The position numbers and the translations under genes are program-made. The notes under the pieces are model-generated. The model worked only from the letters and a program-made list of their open reading frames with translations. It searched no databases and was not told where the DNA came from. A stretch of DNA of 10,042 nucleotides from an uncultured Rhodocyclaceae bacterium (GTDB lineage: Bacteria; Pseudomonadota; Gammaproteobacteria; Burkholderiales; Rhodocyclaceae), in the NCBI GenBank assembly GCA_903950295.1, contig CAJBAP010000059.1, positions 1-10,042 on the forward strand, written 5' to 3'. Below are positions 1 to 6,521 of the stretch, in pieces (within the stretch, counting starts at the first letter, position 1; the number at the start of each line of letters is the position of its first letter).

Positions 1-399
1 ACCGCTTCCGGACGCATCCGCATGCAACCCGCCACCTTCGAACTGATTCGTTCCGGTTCGGCCAAGAAAGGCGACGTGCTTGGCATCGCCCGCATCGCCG
101 CCATCCAGGCTGCCAAGCGCACCAGCGACCTGATTCCGCTGTGTCACCCGATTGCGCTGACGCGAGTTGCCGTGGAGTTCGAACTGGACGCCGCAGCATC
201 GGCGATCACCTGCACCACCACCGCCGAAACCTTCGGTCGTACGGGCGTCGAGATGGAAGCGCTTACCGCCTGCACCGCAGGGTTACTAACCATCTACGAT
301 ATGTGCAAAGCCGTGGATCGCGGCATAGTCATTGAAGAAGTGCGCCTGCTGGAAAAGTACGGCGGCAAATCGGGGCATTGGGTGGCAACCAGCGGCTAA
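1..399 (+). CDS. moaC: Cyclic pyranopterin monophosphate synthase MoaC, 5'-truncated by the window edge
   Basis: MoaC turns the 3',8-cyclo-GTP product made by MoaA into cyclic pyranopterin monophosphate, the first stable intermediate of molybdenum cofactor synthesis, in the cytoplasm. The frame is open from base 1. Counting from the internal Met at base 22, the family signatures are present: KGDV (Lys16), DLIPLCHP (His42), GVEMEA (Glu77, Glu79), YDMCKAV (Asp93, Lys96) and GGKSGHW near the end. The spacing between these residues matches E. coli MoaC (K51, H77, E112, E114, D128, K131 from memory), so about 28 N-terminal residues lie outside the window. The Met at base 22 is therefore internal, not the start. 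The gene ends with TAA and converges on the dehydratase gene, leaving 30 bp between stop codons with no clear terminator. Nothing suggests damage. Confidence 0.96.
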   Translation, partial: TASGRIRMQPATFELIRSGSAKKGDVLGIARIAAIQAAKRTSDLIPLCHPIALTRVAVEFELDAAASAITCTTTAETFGRTGVEMEALTACTAGLLTIYDMCKAVDRGIVIEEVRLLEKYGGKSGHWVATSG

Positions 400-429
400 A
401 GTGCCACCCCGCCAGTGCCGACTTTTCTG

Positions 430-2364
430 TCAGGCCGCTTGATCTTCTTGCGCGAGATGCACCCAATCGACAATCTCGCTATCAGAGCGATAACCAGACA
501 CTAGATCCTCCAGCATCTGACGGATTGCGGGCACATTGTTCGCATCGAGTGCGACCTGTAGCGCAGCCAGCTTTTCATCCAGTATCGCCTGTGGCAGAAA
601 CTCTTCGCGCGCCTTCATGATGCGTGGATGCGAAGTCGGCTCTGGGTTCTCGCCAATCAGCAGTTCTTCGTAGAGTTTCTCGCCTGGGCGCAGGCCGGTG
701 GTCTCAATCTCGATGTCGCCCTCCGGATTCGCGTCGTCCTTCACCGTCAGGCCCGACAACTCGATCATGCGGGTAGCCAAGTCCATGATTTTGACGGACT
801 GCCCCATGTCGAGAACGAACACATCGCCCCCCTTGGCCATGGCGCCGGCCTGGATCACCAACTGCGCAGCTTCGGGAATCGTCATGAAATAGCGCGTGAT
901 TTCTGGATGGGTCAGCGTGATTGGCCCGCCATCACGAATCTGCTGGCGAAACTTCGGCACAACCGATCCCGACGACCCCAAAACATTGCCAAAACGGACC
1001 ATCGAGAACCTGGTGCCCACAGAGTTCGCCGCCAGAGCCTGCAACACCATCTCTGCCAGACGCTTGCTGGCACCCATGATGTTGGTCGGCCGCACCGCCT
1101 TGTCGGTACTGATCAGCACGAAGTCGGCAACACCGGTTTCCTTTGCCACCTGGGCTGCCGTCAGCGTACCCAGGACGTTGTTCCGGATGCCTTCGACCGG
1201 ATTGTGCTCGACGAGCGGTACATGCTTGTAGGCGGCCGCGTGATACACCGTGCCAGGTTTCCAGGTGGCCATGATTTCGCGCATCCGCTCTGCATCACGC
1301 ACGGAGGCCAGCAGGGGAACCAACAGTGCCCCATCAGCCACCATCGCCAGAAGCTCCTGATGCAGCGCATACAGTGCAAACTCGCTCTGCTCGACCAGCA
1401 GCAGTTTCGCCGGCTCGAGTTGCACGATCTGGCGGCATAGTTCGCTGCCGATCGAGCCGCCTGCACCAGTCACCAGGACTACCTTGTCGCGAATACTCTT
1501 GCCCAGCAGGATGTAGTTAGGCGCTACGGGCGAGCGGCCGAGCAGATCCTCTATGTCGGGCTCCCGCAGATCGGAGACCGAGACCTTGCCCTGGGCTAGT
1601 TCAGTGACCCCTGGCAGGGTACGTACCACCACATGCGATTCGGTCAGCTGTTTCAGGATTTCGTTGCGACGCTGGCGACTGGCCGAGGGAATCGCCAGCA
1701 GGACATCACGAATCTTCAAGGTATCAATCAGATCCGGCAGGTCTTCCGGGGCATGCACCGCCAAGCCGTTAAGCACATGGCCCTGCAGGCGCGCATCGTC
1801 ATCGAGATAGCCGACCACCTGTAATTCATGGCTGTTGTTGAGTGCCGCGGCCAGTTGCATGCCAGCATCGCCGGCACCGTAGATCATTGCCTTGGGCAAT
1901 TCGCTGCGCCGGAGCAGGTTGCGGTAGAGGCCGCCCAGCCAGAATCGGGCGATCATCCGCGTGCCTGAAACAGCCAGGAACAGCAATATCGGCTGGATGA
2001 TGCCGACGGTCCGTGGCACGCCCGGTACGCCGATCGCCGTAAAGATGGCCACATACAGCACGCCATAGATCAGAGCCGCTCGTGTCACCGTGAGCGACGC
2101 CTGCCAGCCGGCATAGCGGAAAATCGCCCGGTAGAGCCCCGACACCACGAAGATCGGCAGCGCCAGCAACAGCGACCCTGCCAAAGCCAGATGGGCCGCC
2201 CGTTCCCCGGACCATCCGTTCAGGGGTACCCATGTATCGAGCCGCAGGTAGAAGGCAAACCAGACGGTCAGGGCACAGAGTGCTGCATCGAAGACCAGGG
2301 CAACGCCGCGCTTGACGATGCGCGGCAGTTCGATCAGGACATTGGCGGCTTTATTGAGTGGCAT
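430..2364 (-). CDS. Membrane-anchored nucleotide-sugar 4,6-dehydratase, WbpM/PglF/CapD family
   Basis: The 644-residue product has the full-length architecture of this family. About four hydrophobic segments occur near residues 17-40, 57-79, 93-115 and 118-137. A first Rossmann-like domain follows with GAGDAG at 163-168, then the catalytic extended-SDR domain with NAD-binding TGAGGSIG at 299-306, AAYKHVP near 377-383, the STDKA segment at 419-423 and Met430-x3-Lys434. The Met in place of the usual SDR Tyr (Ser-Met-Lys triad) is typical of the large WbpM-type enzymes. These remove water from a UDP-linked N-acetyl-hexosamine at the cytoplasmic face of the inner membrane, giving a 4-keto-6-deoxy sugar for O-antigen, capsule or protein glycosylation; the exact substrate cannot be read from the sequence. 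ATG is the start, 9 bp after the transferase stop, so the two are probably one transcript. No matching aminotransferase is seen nearby. Confidence 0.93.
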   Translation of the reverse strand: MPLNKAANVLIELPRIVKRGVALVFDAALCALTVWFAFYLRLDTWVPLNGWSGERAAHLALAGSLLLALPIFVVSGLYRAIFRYAGWQASLTVTRAALIYGVLYVAIFTAIGVPGVPRTVGIIQPILLFLAVSGTRMIARFWLGGLYRNLLRRSELPKAMIYGAGDAGMQLAAALNNSHELQVVGYLDDDARLQGHVLNGLAVHAPEDLPDLIDTLKIRDVLLAIPSASRQRRNEILKQLTESHVVVRTLPGVTELAQGKVSVSDLREPDIEDLLGRSPVAPNYILLGKSIRDKVVLVTGAGGSIGSELCRQIVQLEPAKLLLVEQSEFALYALHQELLAMVADGALLVPLLASVRDAERMREIMATWKPGTVYHAAAYKHVPLVEHNPVEGIRNNVLGTLTAAQVAKETGVADFVLISTDKAVRPTNIMGASKRLAEMVLQALAANSVGTRFSMVRFGNVLGSSGSVVPKFRQQIRDGGPITLTHPEITRYFMTIPEAAQLVIQAGAMAKGGDVFVLDMGQSVKIMDLATRMIELSGLTVKDDANPEGDIEIETTGLRPGEKLYEELLIGENPEPTSHPRIMKAREEFLPQAILDEKLAALQVALDANNVPAIRQMLEDLVSGYRSDSEIVDWVHLAQEDQAA

Positions 2365-2373
2365 GGCAGGCTT

Positions 2374-2940
2374 TCAGTGCGAGACCCCGTGGCGTTGCAG
2401 TACCTTGACGAAGGTCAGCCACAGAATGCGCAGATCAAACAGGAAAGAACGTCGCAGCAGGTACTCGACATCGAGCTTCACCTTCTCCGGGATCGGCAAC
2501 TCGTCACGGCCATTGACCTGCGCCCAACCGGTCAGCCCCGGCACTAACTCTTGCACCCCCGCTTGGGTGCGCAGCGCAACGAGGTCATCTTGGTTGAAGA
2601 GCGCGGGTCGCGGCCCGACAAAACTCATGTCGCCCTTCAGGATACTCCATAGCTGCGGTAGCTCGTCGAGACTGGATTTGCGCAGGAAGGAACCGATCGG
2701 GGTCAGGAACACCGCAGGGTCCTGCAACAGATGCGTGGCCAACGCCGGCGTGCCGATGCGCATGCTGCGAAACTTCGGCATCAGGAAAACCGTATTCCCC
2801 TTGCCGACCCGGTCAGACCAGTACAGGGCCGGCCCCCTGGAGGTAAGGCGAACGAGCAGGGCAATCACCAAAATCGGCAGCGCCAGCAGGAAGGCTGCCC
2901 AGAGCCCGAGAAACAGATCGAACAAACGTTTCATCTTCAC
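2374..2940 (-). CDS. Monotopic phosphoglycosyl transferase (bacterial sugar transferase, PglC-like)
   Basis: This enzyme transfers a sugar phosphate from a UDP-sugar to undecaprenyl phosphate at the inner membrane, the first committed step of a surface glycan. At 188 residues it is the minimal PglC-type form, without the extra membrane region of WbaP/WcaJ. Seen in order: a hydrophobic re-entrant helix at about 8-32, KFRSM (56-60), the catalytic Asp92-Glu93 in SSLDELPQ, FVGPRP (107-112) and PGLTGWAQVNGR (134-145). Coordinates use the GTG at 2940. An ATG two codons later (2934) gives the usual family beginning MKRLFD and may be the true start; neither has a good Shine-Dalgarno. The gene precedes the dehydratase, which probably supplies its substrate. 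HicB ends only 57 bp upstream on the same strand, an unusual neighbour. The PglC-like class is certain; the sugar is not. Confidence 0.93.
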   Translation of the reverse strand: MKMKRLFDLFLGLWAAFLLALPILVIALLVRLTSRGPALYWSDRVGKGNTVFLMPKFRSMRIGTPALATHLLQDPAVFLTPIGSFLRKSSLDELPQLWSILKGDMSFVGPRPALFNQDDLVALRTQAGVQELVPGLTGWAQVNGRDELPIPEKVKLDVEYLLRRSFLFDLRILWLTFVKVLQRHGVSH

Positions 2941-2997
2941 GTGTCAGCAACATCTGCTATGAGGAAATAGCGGGCCACCGTGCCTCCAGCCGATACG

Positions 2998-3426
2998 TCA
3001 CGCAACCACAAGCTCAACACGCTTACCTAACTCGTGTAGCGCACGCTCCAGCGCAGGCACCTTGGTTTCATGCTTGGGATCGAGCATCCGCCTGGCTTCT
3101 TTCTCGTCCAAGCCAAGCCGCCGTGCCAACTCGGATTTGGAAACGTTTTGGTCGCGCATGGCCAGATACAGAGCAGCTTTCATCGCCGTACTAATTGGCA
3201 AGCAGGCCAGATGTTCGCCACGCTTCCTGGCGGTTGGCAGGGGAATATCGAGACCATCCTCCATGCGCATTTCGATGGCTGCCTCCAAAGCGCCCTCTGC
3301 CTCACTGACGGCATCCTCGATGGTTTCGCCTTGAGTCACAACTTCCGGAACATCACGGCAGGACACAACATAGCCACCGTCATGCTTGTCGGAGGTAAAA
3401 ATAACAGGGTAAGTAAATCGCCGCAT
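2998..3426 (-). CDS. hicB: HicB-family antitoxin with C-terminal DNA-binding domain
   Basis: HicB binds and neutralises the HicA ribonuclease and usually represses its own operon. The 142 residues show the two expected parts. The N-terminal partial RNase H-like fold has YPVIF, DGGYVVSCRDVPEVVTQG and the helix ETIEDAVSEAEGALEAAIE (about 5-52). A C-terminal helix-turn-helix follows near 93-130 (VSKSELARRLGLDEKEARRMLD). The C-terminal half resembles the XRE/RHH-like DNA-binding tail of the longer HicB proteins. Start is ATG, preceded by a good ribosome site AGGAAAG (3431-3437) that overlaps the hicA stop, so translation is tightly linked to the toxin gene 9 bp upstream. The order toxin then antitoxin is normal for hicAB. 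The gene runs on toward the phosphoglycosyl transferase on the same strand, with 57 bp between and no strong terminator seen. Confidence 0.93.
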   Translation of the reverse strand: MRRFTYPVIFTSDKHDGGYVVSCRDVPEVVTQGETIEDAVSEAEGALEAAIEMRMEDGLDIPLPTARKRGEHLACLPISTAMKAALYLAMRDQNVSKSELARRLGLDEKEARRMLDPKHETKVPALERALHELGKRVELVVA

Positions 3427-3435
3427 GGTTCTTTC

Positions 3436-3651
3436 CTAAAGCAAGTCCTTCTCCACCAAGCCTAGCTGCTTGAGCATGCCGTGATAAGTGCCGGTCTTGA
3501 GTTCATCCTTCAGATTACGTACCACAGTCCGCTTGTCTCCATACTTCAGCACACCGTGCGAGCCTTTCCCTTTGTCCGGGTGCCAAGAGCAGGCAAGGAC
3601 TCTCACCTTCGCCAGCCTCTGAATCCGCTTGAGGAACTCACTACCTTTCAT
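3436..3651 (-). CDS. hicA: HicA-family mRNA interferase toxin
   Basis: HicA is a small double-stranded-RNA-binding-fold toxin that cuts mRNA and stops translation when free of HicB. The 71-residue protein has the MKGSEFLKRI start, the catalytic His in GKGSHGVLKY (His32), a basic strand DKRTVVRNLKDELKTGTYHGMLKQLGL, and a normal length. It carries a slightly longer insert (SWHPDKGKG) before the active His than the shortest HicA proteins. ATG at 3651 fits the family N-terminus, although no strong Shine-Dalgarno precedes it. HicB follows 9 bp downstream. A promoter should lie in the 288-bp gap upstream (3652-3939), where no site is convincing. Confidence 0.9.
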   Translation of the reverse strand: MKGSEFLKRIQRLAKVRVLACSWHPDKGKGSHGVLKYGDKRTVVRNLKDELKTGTYHGMLKQLGLVEKDLL

Positions 3652-3939
3652 GCAGGCGAGTATCGGTCATTATTGTCCGAATTGCAAGGGCCGCTCACGC
3701 TTGCTGATCAAGCAAAACTGACCGCCATAGCACCGACATACTGACCACCATGAAAAGTGAGCGGAAATAGCAGTTCGGACTTCATTGGAAAATGAGAATC
3801 TGTCCGTTTTGCATAATTTACTGCAAAGATATTTATATGACATATACATAACCTGGAATGCGGATTCAGACGACTGGCATTAGGTGCAAACAATCAGACT
3901 GAACGAACCGGGATTGGTGGGGTAAAAGAGCGGTATTGG
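3652..3939. other. Gene-free gap between hicA and vapC
   Basis: 288 bp with no believable reading frame. It holds an imperfect long inverted repeat (3675-3780, listed separately), then an AT-rich stretch (about 3785-3865). That stretch contains a 6-bp inverted repeat, TTTGCA at 3808-3813 and TGCAAA at 3822-3827. The hicA promoter and the end of the vapBC transcript must lie here, but no good -35/-10 pair or terminator with a T-run was seen. A 61-codon frame on the minus strand (3708-3893) has low-complexity content and no family features, and is not called. Confidence 0.5.
3675..3780. repeat. Imperfect long inverted repeat, possibly a decayed non-autonomous element
   Basis: A 24-base arm at 3675-3698 (GTCCGAATTGCA..CCGCTCAC) is mirrored by a 24-base arm at 3757-3780. 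The two agree at 19 of 24 positions, with the mismatches clustered in the inner part. Between them lie two near-identical direct repeats, ACTGACCGCCAT (3717-3728) and ACTGACCACCAT (3740-3751), 23 bp apart. The outer GTCCGAA and CCGCTCAC blocks match perfectly. The 106-bp size and AT-rich flanks suit a miniature element or a dispersed intergenic repeat, but no target-site duplication was confirmed. Confidence 0.6.
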
Positions 3940-4350
3940 TCACGTCAGCAGTTTCACATTCAGCCCAGCAACCCGCTTGAACGCACTATCCCCGGTCAGA
4001 AACAGGTGCTCGCCGCCCAGTTGCAGGCACGATGCCGCCTGTAGCGCGTCGGGCGTCTTCAGTCCAGTTTGGACGCGGATTGCCGCCGCCAGTTCGATGA
4101 CATCCTTGCTCATATCAATCCAGACGAGATCAGGATGGGCAAAGAAGGTATCGAACGCCGCCAGTGTGGCGTTGTCGTTACTCTTCATTGGCCCGATTCG
4201 GCATTCCAGCCATGACAAGCGACTCACAGCAGCACCAAGATCAGGGTGAATCCTGGCTGCCGCCGCAAGCTCATTGCGTACCTCGGATGCGAACGGTTCC
4301 GCGCCTTCGATCAGGTAGATCAGGGCGCTGGCATCGAAGAACGCGATCAC
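3940..4350 (-). CDS. vapC: PIN-domain ribonuclease toxin (VapC-like)
   Basis: PIN-domain toxins are Mg-dependent RNases that cut tRNA or rRNA. All four acidic active-site positions are present in this 136-residue protein: Asp6 (FFDASALIYL), Glu49 (SWLECR), Asp101 (KTPDALQAA) and Asp121 (TGDSAFKR). Length and motif order are normal. The ATG overlaps the antitoxin stop by four bases (ATGA), the usual translational coupling of TA operons. It lies second in its operon after a Phd/YefM-type antitoxin. The enzyme class is clear; the RNA target cannot be inferred. Confidence 0.93.
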   Translation of the reverse strand: MIAFFDASALIYLIEGAEPFASEVRNELAAAARIHPDLGAAVSRLSWLECRIGPMKSNDNATLAAFDTFFAHPDLVWIDMSKDVIELAAAIRVQTGLKTPDALQAASCLQLGGEHLFLTGDSAFKRVAGLNVKLLT

Positions 4351-4613
4351 CAGTCCCGCTCGGCTTTGAGGGCACCGTCGATCTGCGCCTTGCTGCGCTT
4401 ACCAGCTACACGCTGATTCAACAGCCATTGCACGGCAGTCACACCGCCAGAGGTGGATACCCGGCCATGCGCGAGACGCTGGTAGTCAGCCTCGGTCAAC
4501 ACCACCGCCGCAGGCTTGTTGCGCTTAACGATATGCACCGGACCGCTACGCAAGCCATCCTCAATGGCCGCCATGCCGCGACGCTTCAGTTCGGAAACCG
4601 TGAGGGTATTCAT
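4347..4613 (-). CDS. Phd/YefM-type (VapB-like) antitoxin
   Basis: The 88-residue protein starts MNTLTVSELKRRGMAAIEDGL and contains PVHIVKRNKPAAVVLTEADYQRL. This is the N-terminal fold of Phd/YefM antitoxins, which forms a dimer that binds the operator and presents a C-terminal tail to the toxin. The tail (about 60-88, GKRSKAQIDGALKAERDW) would be the toxin-binding part. The ATG at 4613 has a weak AGG ribosome site (about 4618-4624). The stop overlaps the toxin start by four bases. It is paired with a PIN toxin rather than YoeB/Doc, a combination known for this antitoxin fold. Confidence 0.88.
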   Translation of the reverse strand: MNTLTVSELKRRGMAAIEDGLRSGPVHIVKRNKPAAVVLTEADYQRLAHGRVSTSGGVTAVQWLLNQRVAGKRSKAQIDGALKAERDW

Positions 4614-4616
4614 ATA

Positions 4617-4654
4617 AGTACCTAATAGATATATAACGGTACTGATTATAGTAC
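4617..4654 (-). promoter_or_regulatory. Promoter and GTAC-box operator of the PIN/Phd module
   Basis: On the minus strand a perfect -10 box TATAAT lies at 4645-4650, about 30 bp before the antitoxin ATG; no good -35 is seen. Three GTAC-centred half-sites surround it: AGTACC (4617-4622), GGTACT (4638-4643, inverted relative to the first) and AGTAC (4650-4654, inverted relative to the second, overlapping the -10). Occupation by the antitoxin would cover both promoter and start region, as expected for autorepression. The binding protein is inferred. Confidence 0.6.
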
Positions 4655-4841
4655 GGTTCGTTGCGGTATCCCGCCTCTTCTACGGTTAGTGCTGCCCGCC
4701 ACATCTGAGCTGTCGCGTTTAGTTGCGCTATTTGCGCGCAGGTGGCGCCAGCAGCCTGAACTGCGCGCGCTCGAAGGCATTGCAGCCTTTATTTGCGCCG
4801 ATACGGCTTATACGTTCTCCGACTGCGAGCGGCCCGAGGAC

Positions 4842-6101
4842 TTACCTTTCAAGTGCGGCAAAGGCACTCGCTGAGAGCTCGATATCTGCGGCAGCTATCT
4901 TTGCTCGCCGGGCGACAACTCTCCAGTCAACCACCACATTGACTACTGCGTCGATGAGCGCCTTGGCACTTTTTGGTGTCAGACGATAGAACGCCGCAGT
5001 TGCCAAAACCGTGTCCAGGGATGCGCGGTTGTCGACATCGTCAATATTGAGAACATGGGTCGCCTTGTCGATGCTCGGATTGACATCGAACGCCGGAGAA
5101 AGACGCCAACCACGTTTGCCCAGAATGAATCCATGATTTCGCAGGTGGTCGTCCCGATTGCCGACAGCAACGTTGAATACCACCCGTCGAAACAGTTGTT
5201 CCAGATCCGCGTGAATATGGTTCGGATCACCGCGCCGGGCTAGAAACTCCGCCAGTTCCAGGTAACTGGTGCCTTCGCTGACATCCTTGCCTAATAACGT
5301 CATGGCTGAAGCGTAAAAGCGTCGCCTGCCCGGATTGCCATCAACGTCACTGATACGGTCAAAGCGCTGGACACAAAATGTGTGGTGCCCCCCCTGCCCT
5401 AAGCGCTCAAGCTGCGCCGGTGGCATATCAATTCCGGCCTGCCGCGCCAGCCACCAAGTAACGCCCTCCCAGGCACCGCTATCACGTTGATCATCCGAGG
5501 AGGGAAATTTGGCAATCCACAGCGCCCCGGTCTTGTCGCAAAAGTTGGCTTTGGGTCTTGCACCACCCAGTGATGCACCAGGGGCCACTAGAACAGAGAG
5601 CCAGCGCCTCAACTGATCCAGATTATCGATATTCTTGCGCGTCAGTTCTTTGGCGATGGTAGCTAGCTCTGCCAAATTCGTTATCGGGGGAGCCGCCAGT
5701 GCTTCATCAGCGAGGAAAGTTTCGCTATCCGCGAAGCGAAAGCGCAGAGCCCCCTGTCGGGTGATGTCCTGTACGCCAAGCAGAAACTCCCAGGAATAGA
5801 GCGTTCGGGCAACCCGCTGTTCGTCCTTGGCCTGTAGCGCTTCCCGGCGCCGCATCAGTGTTTGCCCCCAACGATCCGGAGACGAGTCGAGAAAGATGCC
5901 GAAGTTCCCCGCTTCAGGTTTGGGAAAGAATGGCCCGGCGTCAAGCGACAGTTGCGGATCGATGGCGAAGGCGATGTCCTGCTGTGTCAGCCAGGTCTTG
6001 TCGTAATGGAAGCGTACCTGACCACGGTCATGGGCCAGCGTACCCAATCGCTGCATCGGGCAAAGGTCGCAATCCAGCCAAACTTCAAGCGACTCGCTCA
6101 T
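4842..6101 (-). CDS. hipA: HipA-family serine/threonine kinase toxin
   Basis: HipA toxins phosphorylate a translation factor (glutamyl-tRNA synthetase in E. coli) and cause dormancy. The 419-residue protein has the N-terminal subdomain followed by the kinase core. Visible landmarks are a Gly-rich segment SLGGARPK (177-184, replacing the phosphoserine loop region), the nucleotide-contacting Lys in IAKFP (197-200), QRFDR (245-249), the catalytic loop NRDDHLRNHG (315-324) and the Mg-binding FDV (338-340). All key residues are present, so the protein is probably active. It starts with ATG, overlapping the hipB stop by four bases. The length is typical. Its own target is not predictable, since HipA relatives differ in substrate. 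Confidence 0.95.
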   Translation of the reverse strand: MSESLEVWLDCDLCPMQRLGTLAHDRGQVRFHYDKTWLTQQDIAFAIDPQLSLDAGPFFPKPEAGNFGIFLDSSPDRWGQTLMRRREALQAKDEQRVARTLYSWEFLLGVQDITRQGALRFRFADSETFLADEALAAPPITNLAELATIAKELTRKNIDNLDQLRRWLSVLVAPGASLGGARPKANFCDKTGALWIAKFPSSDDQRDSGAWEGVTWWLARQAGIDMPPAQLERLGQGGHHTFCVQRFDRISDVDGNPGRRRFYASAMTLLGKDVSEGTSYLELAEFLARRGDPNHIHADLEQLFRRVVFNVAVGNRDDHLRNHGFILGKRGWRLSPAFDVNPSIDKATHVLNIDDVDNRASLDTVLATAAFYRLTPKSAKALIDAVVNVVVDWRVVARRAKIAAADIELSASAFAALER

Positions 6102-6406
6102 TTCCGTACCTTTCTCGGGGATGGCAAGGCCAAGTCTTGAAGGCGGCGGCCTAGAACATCATCCCCCGCCACACTGGAAAGATCGCTTTCCAGTCCGTAG
6201 ATGGCGAGGATGCGCAAATAAGTGCCCAAGGTGACTGAGGGGTCCCCCCGTTCGGCTTTAGCCAGCGTCGGTCGGGAAATATTGGCACGCTCGGCCACAA
6301 CTACCGCCGTTAAACGGCGGCGCAGACGGGCAAGGCGCAACCGCTCACCGAAATCGGTAAATAACTTCGCTTCAGACGGGAATGCGAGGGGTGCTTTACT
6401 GGGCAT
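6098..6406 (-). CDS. hipB: HipB-family XRE helix-turn-helix antitoxin
   Basis: The 102-residue protein has a Cro/CI-type helix-turn-helix around 20-70, with FGERLRLARLRR followed by TAVVVAERANISRPTLAKAERG and TLGTYLRILAIYG. HipB dimers repress the operon and bind HipA. ATG at 6406 is chosen because it gives the normal N-terminal extension. There is no Shine-Dalgarno ahead of it, and the predicted transcript begins only a few bases upstream (see the promoter entry). The stop overlaps hipA by four bases. It is a stand-alone operon; fic ends 115 bp upstream on the same strand. Confidence 0.94.
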   Translation of the reverse strand: MPSKAPLAFPSEAKLFTDFGERLRLARLRRRLTAVVVAERANISRPTLAKAERGDPSVTLGTYLRILAIYGLESDLSSVAGDDVLGRRLQDLALPSPRKVRK

Positions 6407-6410
6407 GGTG

Positions 6411-6453
6411 TAATCATTATCAACACCAGATCACAATATGTCAATAATGATTA
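6411..6453 (-). promoter_or_regulatory. hipBA promoter with HipB-like inverted operator
   Basis: On the minus strand a consensus -35 TTGACA (6439-6444) is followed by exactly 17 bp and a -10 GATAAT (6416-6421, 5 of 6 matches). A perfect 10-base inverted repeat, TAATCATTAT (6411-6420) and ATAATGATTA (6444-6453), covers both boxes: one half lies on the -10, the other on the edge of the -35. The 23-bp spacer between arms fits two helical turns between half-sites. The start of transcription should fall near 6409, only a few bases before the ATG at 6406. Confidence 0.8.
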
Positions 6454-6521
6454 ACATATATGCACAAACACCCAGATTTTGCTTAATTGCAGGGGCGAAA
6501 ACTGTCTTTATCCTGATCATG

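Noticed and set aside
400..429. Bidirectional terminator between moaC and the dehydratase gene
   Set aside because: The 30-bp gap has no convincing stem followed by a T-run on either strand.
628..1440. Long open frame of 270 codons on the plus strand
   Set aside because: It lies fully antisense to the well-supported dehydratase gene; its His/Arg/Gln-rich translation has no family motif and is a by-product of GC-rich codon use.
4689..4874. 61-codon plus-strand frame between the Phd-type antitoxin and hipA
   Set aside because: It has fairly natural codon use, but starts with GTG without a ribosome site, overlaps the end of hipA and shows no family features. At most it is a remnant of an older gene. 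The rest of the gap 4614-4841 holds only the antitoxin promoter.
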